The notes under the pieces: model-generated
Database searches by the model: none
What the model saw: only the letters and a program-made list of their open reading frames with translations
What the model was told of the DNA's origin: nothing
In this document: one piece after another, positions 7,426 to 13,137 of the stretch
How positions within the stretch are numbered: the stretch's first letter is position 1
Layout: the number at the start of each line of letters is the position of its first letter
Made by a program: the position numbers and the translations under genes
From: Methanomicrobiales archaeon
GTDB taxonomy: Archaea > Halobacteriota > Methanomicrobia > Methanomicrobiales > Methanoculleaceae
Length of the DNA stretch: 13,137 bases
Assembly: GCA_012521035.1 (NCBI GenBank)
Contig: JAAYND010000045.1
Location: forward strand, 1-13,137
Reading direction: 5' to 3'

Positions 7426-7433
7426 TTTATACC
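7426..7433 (+). promoter_or_regulatory. Candidate TATA box for the OLD-helicase operon
   Basis: TTTATACC is the best match to an archaeal box A in the gap and overlaps the left arm of a 10-bp inverted repeat. It would give a leader of about 465 bases, which is long; a second TATA-like GGTATAAG at 7507-7514 is closer. Separate transcription is likely because the gap breaks the coupling seen upstream. Confidence 0.3.
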
Positions 7434-7513
7434 CTTAAAATAGAATTTTGTCTCTAATTCCTAAAAGAGCCTCGGGAGATAGAATCGCAAAAGTAATACT
7501 ATGAAGGGTATAA
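7427..7513. repeat. 10-bp perfect inverted repeat with TATA-like arms
   Basis: TTATACCCTT at 7427-7436 is the exact reverse complement of AAGGGTATAA at 7504-7513, with 67 bases between. The arms could be an operator pair, two opposed promoter elements, or chance. No coding sequence is disrupted. Confidence 0.6.
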
Positions 7514-7920
7514 GAACGCTTAAATGAGTCTGGCACGTAGAATTGAAGATCTCTCCTTTTTAGTCAGGCAGAGGTGCAACCTTTTGGAATTGCCTGTTTT
7601 GGCTGTTTTTGGTGTGCTAATAATGATGATGCTGATGGGCTGGGCTCCACCATGCTTGAGCAACCGATCTATACAATCGCACTCCGCAGAGAACCTCATT
7701 CAAAGCAGAGGTGTAGAGAAAGGTCAAGCAGAAAAACATCTCGAAAGTTGGATGATACCAAGTCATCTGCAACGACTCTGGCCCTCCAAGAACTACTGGA
7801 AGGTGTAAGAAAGAATGACCTTCACTATGCTGAATAACACCGAGACAATGATTTTCAATGCAGGTATTCGACCAAATGCCGCAGTAGAATGCCCGAATTT
7901 TCTCAGAACAAGCAGGTAAC

Positions 7921-9828
7921 ATGTATCTTTCTGAATTGAAACTCTGGAATTTCAGAAAATATGGGATTGATGGTGGGTCAATCGAAAGTTCACCACCCGG
8001 ATTAGCTATCCAGTTCCATGAAGGGATGAATGTCCTCATCGGTGAGAATGACTCAGGTAAAACAGCGATTGTTGATGCAATCCGATACACCTTAGGAACA
8101 CAGAGCAGAGAGTGGACCCGCCTAGATGAATCCGATTTTCATATAGAAGGCGAACAGCGGGCGAAAGAATTAAAAATTGAGTGCATTTTCCGTGGGTTTA
8201 CAGATCGGGAAGCAGGACGATTCCTGGAATGGCTTGGTTATGAGGATGTTGAAGGCGTCAAACGTTATGTCCTTAAAGTTTGTTATACCGCACGGAACAC
8301 GGGAAGCCGAATCGTTACCGACTTGCGGGCGGGTCAGGATTCAGTTGGGACGCCAATAGATGGTGATCCGCGATCGCTCTTGCGCACCACGTACCTTAAG
8401 CCTCTACGCGATGCCGATGTGGAGTTAACTCCAGGAAGGCGCTCACGATTCGCCCAAATCCTGAAGGCTCATAAACTCTTCCAAAAAGACGGTACGAATA
8501 GGCACGAGTTGGAGATCATCTTTGATAAGGCAAATGAAGCCATTGAGAATTACTTCGACCATAATGATGATAGTTTCGGCGCCGGCGAATTGATGAAATC
8601 GCTAAACTCATATGTCGAAGCATTTTTTCCGCAAAACGAACCTCATTTGCCTTCAGTCACCGTTTCTGGAAATGATCTGTTTGACATTCTTCAACGCCTA
8701 TCCCTATCACTCGACGTAAATCCTTCCGGCCTTGGGGCGGCTAACCTCCTATGTATGGCGACAGAGTTGTTACTATTACAATCTGAAGAAAATGCTGGCT
8801 TGAAACTTGCCTTGATCGAGGAATTAGAGGCCCATTTGCATCCACAGGCCCAACTTCGCCTGATTCACTACCTCAAAGAAAAATCCATAACAGGCCAGTA
8901 TATCCTTACCACCCACAGCACCACCATGGGATCAAGCATTCCGCTTGAGAATCTAATCCTGTGTAAGGGGAGTAAAGTATTCCCAATGGGGAGTAATTAC
9001 ACAAAACTTGAGAAAAAGAACTACGATTATCTCTATCGATTCTTGGATGCGACCAAGGCAAACCTCTTTTTCGCTAGGGGTGTGTTGCTAGTAGAAGGCG
9101 ATGCTGAGAATCTTCTGATCCCCACTATCGCCAATATCGTTGATCGACCACTGCACCGCTACGGTGTTTCAATTGTCAATGTGGGTAGTACAGCGTTCTC
9201 GCATTTTGTGGGGATTTTCCATCGTCAGGATGGCGAATCAATGGGGGTCAAGGTTGCCCTCATCACCGACATGGATGTGAAACCTCTCGAGTATAATGAA
9301 ATAACTGAGAAAAAGCAGACAGAAGAAGAGATCGAAACAGCAAAAGGAGAGAGAAAACAGAGCATCTCGAAATTCGAGACCGATGACATCAAAGTATTTG
9401 TCTCACCGAACTGGACCTTGGAATATGAACTTGCTCTATCGTCGCAATTCCGTGCTGATTTCTATCGCTCGGTGTTATGGGCAGAAAAAATAGCAAATTC
9501 AAAGAGTGGTGTTCCTCAAGAGGACAAAGCAGAAGAAGTCAAAGAGATAGTTCGGTCTGACTTTGAAAGATGGTTAGACATCTGGGGCGGCGATCCTCGA
9601 AAAGATGAAAAGATTGCTTTTGAGATCTACAAAAAGCAAATGCTTGACAAAGAAATATCTAAGGCCATAACCGCCCAGGCCTTCGCGCAGGTTTTAGATG
9701 ATAAAAATGCAGTTGAAGGAGCAGTAAAATCAGTTAGGGCTGATCTACAGGCAGCCTGCACCCTCCAATATCTTCTCGATGCCATCTATCATGTTACTGA
9801 GCCGCGGGAGGCCCCAAATGACTGTTGA
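7921..9828 (+). CDS. OLD-family ATPase / TOPRIM endonuclease (GajA-like)
   Basis: A 635-residue protein with the full layout of overcoming-lysogenization-defect (OLD) nucleases. An ABC-type ATPase comes first: Walker A GENDSGKT at 41-48, signature LGAAN at 271-275, Walker B LIEELEAHLHP at about 298-308, and the H-loop histidine at 332 in LTTHST. A TOPRIM nuclease domain follows: LLVEGDAE with the metal-binding Glu392, and TDMD with Asp450 and Asp452. All expected catalytic residues are present. A UvrD-like helicase gene overlaps its end by 11 bases, which defines class 2 OLD and Gabija systems, where GajA nicks or cuts phage DNA when nucleotides are depleted. It is somewhat longer than the best-known GajA proteins. 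The start is the first ATG after an in-frame stop, with a weak AGGT before it. Low GC compared with the backbone genes suggests separate acquisition. Confidence 0.9.
   Translation: MYLSELKLWNFRKYGIDGGSIESSPPGLAIQFHEGMNVLIGENDSGKTAIVDAIRYTLGTQSREWTRLDESDFHIEGEQRAKELKIECIFRGFTDREAGRFLEWLGYEDVEGVKRYVLKVCYTARNTGSRIVTDLRAGQDSVGTPIDGDPRSLLRTTYLKPLRDADVELTPGRRSRFAQILKAHKLFQKDGTNRHELEIIFDKANEAIENYFDHNDDSFGAGELMKSLNSYVEAFFPQNEPHLPSVTVSGNDLFDILQRLSLSLDVNPSGLGAANLLCMATELLLLQSEENAGLKLALIEELEAHLHPQAQLRLIHYLKEKSITGQYILTTHSTTMGSSIPLENLILCKGSKVFPMGSNYTKLEKKNYDYLYRFLDATKANLFFARGVLLVEGDAENLLIPTIANIVDRPLHRYGVSIVNVGSTAFSHFVGIFHRQDGESMGVKVALITDMDVKPLEYNEITEKKQTEEEIETAKGERKQSISKFETDDIKVFVSPNWTLEYELALSSQFRADFYRSVLWAEKIANSKSGVPQEDKAEEVKEIVRSDFERWLDIWGGDPRKDEKIAFEIYKKQMLDKEISKAITAQAFAQVLDDKNAVEGAVKSVRADLQAACTLQYLLDAIYHVTEPREAPNDC
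9806..9811 (+). promoter_or_regulatory. Ribosome binding site setting the helicase start
   Basis: GGGAGG ends six bases before the ATG at 9818. This favours 9818 over the in-frame ATG at 9779, which would add thirteen residues and lacks a comparable site. Confidence 0.7.
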
Positions 9829-11743
9829 GATAACTGAAGATGACATCGCCTACGCAGAGAAACTGCTGCTTCCGGCAGGGCAATCCTTTGATGACGAGCG
9901 CAGGGCGTTCATTCGTTGCATGGAGTCACGCGATGTCATTGCCTGTCCGGGGAGCGGTAAAACAACCGCGTTGCTTGCAAAAATACTAATATTAGCCAAA
10001 AAGATGCCATTTGAGGATGATCGTGGCATCTGTGTTTTAACACACACTAATGTAGCAATTGATGAAATTACGCAACAAGCGGATCATATAGCTGCTGATA
10101 CGTTATTCCGATACCCGAACTTTTTCGGGACGATACAAGGTTTCGTGGACCAATTTTTGGCAATGCCGGGTTATAGATCTGAATTCCAAAAACCAATTGT
10201 TGCAATCGATAATGACCGTTTTTTCTCGGAACTTGAGAAACTTTACTCCAAAGACTACAGACTCAGAGGTTGGATGAAACATAAAGGCGGATTAAGCACC
10301 CTTGGTAACTACTGGCTCCGCCCAGAAACGTTGAAGGTTGGAAAAAATCTAGATGAGCCAATAAGTAAACTGCGTGAAGATACCCCCACATATCAGAGAA
10401 TAAATGAGATCCGAACGGAAGTACTAGAGAGAGGTTTTCTCAGTTATAATGACGCGTATTCTATAGCACTAAGATACCTCAATTTTGTTCCAGCAATTTG
10501 TCAGGCATTCCAGGATCGCTTTCGTATGGTTTTCCTTGACGAGGCTCAAGATACATATGAGCATCAGTTCCGTGTGTTGAACGCCATTTTTCAGCCAGAT
10601 AAACTCATGGTTCAGCGCATAGGCGACCCCAATCAGGCCATTTTCAATTCAGGTACGGAGAGCGATACGGCCTGGTCGCCAAGATCTCCACTTCACTTCT
10701 CTGATTCCCAACGCTACGGCAATACAATTTCGAGGTTATTGAGCTCGGTCCGACTTCGTGATGATATCTCTTTACGGGTCTGTCGATCGAGACACTCTCA
10801 CCCACCACAGATAATTACATTTCCATTGGGTAAGGAGCATCAAGTCATCCACGCTTTTATAGAACTGATCCGTAAGTTTGAGTTACATGAAAATTCATAT
10901 TATGCAATCGGATGGATTGGGAAAGACAAAACCGCTGAAGGTAAATTGTGTATTCCAGCATACTTTCCTCACTTTGATAGATTTCAAAAGTCATCAAACA
11001 AGCGATTCTCCAACTTGATATCTTACACTACATACGCGATCAAGATATCAAAAACGGAGTGCTTAAAGCGCTTTTTTGAAATCGTCTTACAAGGCATCGC
11101 TCACGCTCTTGATAACGTTGGAATTAAATATGAAGAATCCAATCGTTCTTACACCCCATATACTGTTAAGAAACACTGGGAGTGTCAAGATGAAGAGAGC
11201 TATAGCAAGTTCCGTTTGCAAATCGCATGGAGTTACCTTCAGGCTCTCGACTCGCAACTTGATGCTATTAAGTTCAGGGACTTTATCAAAGCAAATATGG
11301 CGTCTATCTGGCCAATAAACGAGGAAAAAACGACTTTCCTAACTAGTGATGCAATCGACTTCGCAAATCAACCAGATACAAAAGAACCAGTCAACCAGTT
11401 CATCTCAGATGATGGCATTGTCGTTAATGTCGGAACAGTTCACTCCGTTAAAGGTGAAACACATACTGCAACGTTATACTTGGAGACGTATTATCAGAAG
11501 GCAACGGATTCAAAGCGGTTAATAGAATTTCTAAAGGGCAATCGACCAAGCTCCGATTTGAAAAAGGTACATCATCAGCAGAATTTGAAAGTTGCTCATG
11601 TTGCCTTTAGTCGCCCAAAGCACCTGTTAGCCTTCGCATGCCAGGCATCAAATGTTGCTGGGCACGAAAAAGAATTGAGAGATAATGGGTGGGAGATTCA
11701 TTCGGTGTTCGATCTGATTAAAGAGAAAGAGGCCCCCGCATGA
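9818..11743 (+). CDS. UvrD/Rep-like superfamily 1 helicase (GajB-like)
   Basis: A 641-residue DNA helicase. Motif I (Walker A) is CPGSGKTT at about 43-50, motif Ia VLTHTNVA, motif II LDEAQD at about 240-245, and motif III QRIGDPNQAIF. SQRYGNTISRLL fits motif IV, GTVHSVKGE at about 539 fits motif V, and VAHVAFSRPKH at about 592-602, with Arg599, fits motif VI. The long segment between motifs IV and V (about 310-530) is less conserved and makes the protein larger than the roughly 500-residue GajB of well-studied Gabija systems. It overlaps the GajA-like gene by 11 bases, so the two are translated together and probably form one nuclease-helicase complex. Its last codons overlap the ATG of the hsdR remnant (ATGA). 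It is AT-rich, like its partner and unlike the genes on either side. Confidence 0.9.
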   Translation: MTVEITEDDIAYAEKLLLPAGQSFDDERRAFIRCMESRDVIACPGSGKTTALLAKILILAKKMPFEDDRGICVLTHTNVAIDEITQQADHIAADTLFRYPNFFGTIQGFVDQFLAMPGYRSEFQKPIVAIDNDRFFSELEKLYSKDYRLRGWMKHKGGLSTLGNYWLRPETLKVGKNLDEPISKLREDTPTYQRINEIRTEVLERGFLSYNDAYSIALRYLNFVPAICQAFQDRFRMVFLDEAQDTYEHQFRVLNAIFQPDKLMVQRIGDPNQAIFNSGTESDTAWSPRSPLHFSDSQRYGNTISRLLSSVRLRDDISLRVCRSRHSHPPQIITFPLGKEHQVIHAFIELIRKFELHENSYYAIGWIGKDKTAEGKLCIPAYFPHFDRFQKSSNKRFSNLISYTTYAIKISKTECLKRFFEIVLQGIAHALDNVGIKYEESNRSYTPYTVKKHWECQDEESYSKFRLQIAWSYLQALDSQLDAIKFRDFIKANMASIWPINEEKTTFLTSDAIDFANQPDTKEPVNQFISDDGIVVNVGTVHSVKGETHTATLYLETYYQKATDSKRLIEFLKGNRPSSDLKKVHHQQNLKVAHVAFSRPKHLLAFACQASNVAGHEKELRDNGWEIHSVFDLIKEKEAPA

Positions 11744-11898
11744 CCTTCACCGAATCCAGCACCGTCGAGCAGCTCATCCTCGACACCATCACCCGAAAGC
11801 GGCCTGCCAGCTGCCTTACCGTTCAGGAAGCTCCTCTCGCCCGGGCTCGTGACCGCGACGCTGAACAGGAAGCCAGAGGAGGGCTATTCGATGACTAA
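11740..11898 (+). pseudogene. hsdR: Remnant of the restriction subunit gene hsdR (5' end only)
   Basis: A 52-codon frame beginning MTFTESSTVEQLILDTIT, which closely resembles the first residues of many Type I R subunits (MxFxESxTVEQxILD). About 20 codons in, the resemblance stops. The rest (ending ARGGLFDD) is not recognised, and a TAA follows. A working HsdR is roughly 1,000 residues with a PD-(D/E)XK nuclease and a SF2 translocase; none of that is here. The GC-rich composition matches the hsdM genes, not the adjacent helicase. The ATG overlaps the helicase stop. The simplest reading is a large internal deletion of hsdR that left its start joined to unrelated or terminal sequence. A newly used short peptide cannot be excluded. 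An intact hsdR beyond the window would not change the call that this copy is broken. Confidence 0.65.
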
Positions 11899-11950
11899 CC
11901 CGACGGCCGGGATAACGCACCCCACGGAGAGGCAGCCCCATGATCCCTGA
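11891..11950 (+). CDS. Possible 19-residue coupled mini-ORF
   Basis: An ATG at 11891 is preceded, at eight bases, by a strong GGAGG (11878-11882) lying inside the hsdR remnant. It reads MTNPTAGITHPTERQPHDP and stops at 11948-11950. It overlaps the remnant's stop and the next start, forming a chain of overlapping frames. It may be another gene start left by the deletion, or simply a translational bridge to the AlbA_2 gene. No function is suggested. Confidence 0.3.
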   Translation: MTNPTAGITHPTERQPHDP

Positions 11951-13137
11951 TACCCTCCAGGCCCTGCTCGCCGCCGGTGAAGACAGTCGCCGCCAGTTCA
12001 AGCGCGACATCACCAATACCGATGCTCTTGCTGCGGAGATGGCGGCATTTGCCAACGCCGATGGAGGTACGCTCTTTCTCGGTGTAGCTGATGACGGTTC
12101 CGTACCCGGTCTGTCGCGCAGGGATGTGAGCCGGATCAATCAGCTCATCAGCAACGCGGCCTCTCAGCACGTGAGGAGCCCGTTGACGGTACAGACCGAG
12201 AATATCCAGGTGGACAAAGACCGCGTTGTTATCGTACTCACCGTTCCGAAGGGACAGGATAAGCCATACTTTGATAGGAACGGCGTGATCTGGCTCAAAA
12301 ACGGAGCCGACAAACGGCGGGTGAACTCCAGGGAAGAACTCCGCCGCCTCTTCCAGAGCGTCGATATCTTCCATGCCGACGAGCTGCCGACCAGAGCAGG
12401 CGTCGACAAACTGGACAGGCTGCGCTTCCGCGATTTCCTGCGGGACACCTACAACCAGCCCTATCCGGATTCGCCTGAAGAACTGTTGACGCTCCTGCAG
12501 AACATGAACCTTGCCGCGGATAACGGCATGCTGAATCTGGCCGGGGTGCTCCTCTTTGCTGAGAAGCCTGAGTGGATCAAACCGCAGTTCATCATCAAGG
12601 CCATTCGCTATCCGGGCAACGCCATCCACGTAAGCGAATACCTCGACACAGAGGATTTTTCCGGGACATTCCCGGAACTCTTCGAGGGCGCCATGGCCTT
12701 TATCATGCGCAATCTGCGGAAGGTCCAGGCAGGTAAAGGAGTCAATGCACCGGGGGTTCCGGAGATCCCGTCGGTAGTCTTTGAGGAACTCCTGGTCAAT
12801 GCTCTGGTGCACCGGGATTATCTGGTCAGTGCACCGATCCGGTTGTTCATCTTCGATAATCGCATCGAGATCATCAGCCCCGGTCACCTCCCGAACAACC
12901 TGACGGTGGAAAAGATCCGGACCGGCAACTCGAATATCAGGAACCCGATCCTGGCATCGTACGTCGCAAAGGGGCTGTTGCCGTACCGTGGCCTTGGCTC
13001 AGGTATCAAGCGGGCCCTCGAAGACTGGCCCGACATCGACTTTGCCGACGACCGGGACGGTTGCCTCTTCACCGTCACTGTTCACCGAAAGGAGGAGAAA
13101 AGTTCGGAGAAAAGTTCGGAGAAAAGTTCGGAGAAAA
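11940..13137 (+). CDS. AlbA_2 / HATPase_c_4 protein, 3' end beyond the window
   Basis: An open frame of 399 codons with no stop before the window ends. The ATG is seven bases after GGAGAGG. Residues about 5-120 are an AlbA_2 (Schlafen-type) domain (GEDSRRQFKRD, FANADGGTLFLGVADDG, and VIWLKNGADKRRV). Residues about 275-380 are a GHKL-like ATP-binding domain with N-box EELLVNALVHRDY (Asn287, His291, Asp293) and a GLGSGI turn. The visible end is a run of SSEK repeats, a linker that in this family usually leads into a winged-helix domain. It shares the architecture, but not close sequence, with the protein at 4636-6048; the N-box asparagine falls at the same residue number. GC-rich composition places it with the Type I backbone. 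The exact role is unknown; proteins of this kind are frequent in restriction-modification and other defence loci. Confidence 0.88.
   Translation, partial: MIPDTLQALLAAGEDSRRQFKRDITNTDALAAEMAAFANADGGTLFLGVADDGSVPGLSRRDVSRINQLISNAASQHVRSPLTVQTENIQVDKDRVVIVLTVPKGQDKPYFDRNGVIWLKNGADKRRVNSREELRRLFQSVDIFHADELPTRAGVDKLDRLRFRDFLRDTYNQPYPDSPEELLTLLQNMNLAADNGMLNLAGVLLFAEKPEWIKPQFIIKAIRYPGNAIHVSEYLDTEDFSGTFPELFEGAMAFIMRNLRKVQAGKGVNAPGVPEIPSVVFEELLVNALVHRDYLVSAPIRLFIFDNRIEIISPGHLPNNLTVEKIRTGNSNIRNPILASYVAKGLLPYRGLGSGIKRALEDWPDIDFADDRDGCLFTVTVHRKEEKSSEKSSEKSSEK
13101..13136 (+). repeat. 12-bp tandem repeat encoding SSEK, at least three copies
   Basis: AGTTCGGAGAAA occurs three times exactly and in frame, and the array continues past the window edge. 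Perfect identity suggests recent slippage. Copy number would change only the length of a charged linker before the expected winged-helix domain. Confidence 0.9.

Larger units (their letters stand above)
7266..7920. other. 655-base gap between hsdS and the nuclease-helicase genes
   Basis: No recognised gene. The left part has a small hairpin at 7355-7368 (ACCCC pairing with GGGGT) and several pyrimidine-rich runs, which could mark the end of the hsdS transcript. The middle holds TATA-like boxes and an inverted repeat. The right part (7524-7837) is open in two overlapping + frames: 94 codons from an ATG at 7524 without a ribosome binding site, and 87 codons from a GTG at 7574. Neither resembles a family I know, so they are not called as genes. 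An in-frame TAG at 7885 rules out a much longer start for the following gene. Confidence 0.6.

Noticed and set aside
7524..7837. Two overlapping + frames (7524-7808 and 7574-7837) as possible small genes
   Set aside because: No ribosome binding site, no family resemblance, and two frames open over the same bases. A decayed gene is possible but I cannot support one.
7617..8090. 157-codon reverse-strand frame before the OLD nuclease
   Set aside because: Its first codons are the antisense of the Walker A motif region of the nuclease, and nothing in the rest is recognisable.
11898..11940. Continuation of hsdR in another frame after the stub
   Set aside because: I read the other frames through 11800-11950 and saw no HsdR-like sequence, so a simple frameshift does not explain the loss; a deletion is more likely.
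11895..12887. 330-codon reverse-strand frame
   Set aside because: It lies opposite the AlbA_2/HATPase gene, whose domains and N-box motif are plain on the + strand, so this frame is a by-product of codon bias.
1..13137. CRISPR array, transposase or integrase
   Set aside because: No regularly spaced repeats and no transposase or recombinase motifs were seen on either strand.

Overview
The window looks like an accessory defence island in a methanogen-like archaeon, probably of the Methanomicrobia; the lineage is inferred. The evidence is a tRNA-Phe with no encoded CCA and G37 after the anticodon, TATA-like rather than -10/-35 promoter candidates, strong GGAGG-type ribosome binding sites, and tight ATGA/GTGA gene coupling. 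All protein genes are on the + strand.

Layout. tRNA-Phe lies at 62-135, followed by about 0.5 kb without a convincing gene. A six-gene, translationally coupled operon then runs 663-7265: a Type I DNA methyltransferase subunit with catalytic NPPF (HsdM1), a small stand-alone winged-helix protein, a second Type I methyltransferase subunit with catalytic NPPY (HsdM2), a DUF4062 protein, an AlbA_2/HATPase protein with a winged-helix tail, and the specificity subunit HsdS. A 655-base gap contains a TATA-like box and a 10-bp inverted repeat. Next come an OLD-family ATPase/TOPRIM nuclease (7921-9828) and a UvrD-like helicase (9818-11743), the gene pair of Gabija / class 2 OLD systems. The helicase stop overlaps the start of a 52-codon remnant that begins like HsdR. 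A second AlbA_2/HATPase protein (11940 onward) runs off the window inside a run of SSEK repeats.

How the parts may work together. Two similar HsdM subunits, one NPPF and one NPPY, beside a single HsdS match the known but uncommon M1M2S Type I systems, which place m6A on one strand and m4C on the other. No intact HsdR is present. The place where HsdR would be expected holds a nuclease-helicase pair, and only a short hsdR-like start survives behind it. Base composition drops sharply in the middle of hsdS (from about 62% to 38% GC in sampled lines), stays low through both nuclease-helicase genes, and recovers at the hsdR remnant. This suggests that the second half of hsdS and the Gabija-like pair came from a different source than the GC-rich backbone. 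Whether the nuclease-helicase pair is an independent defence system or replaces the lost restriction subunit is the main open question.
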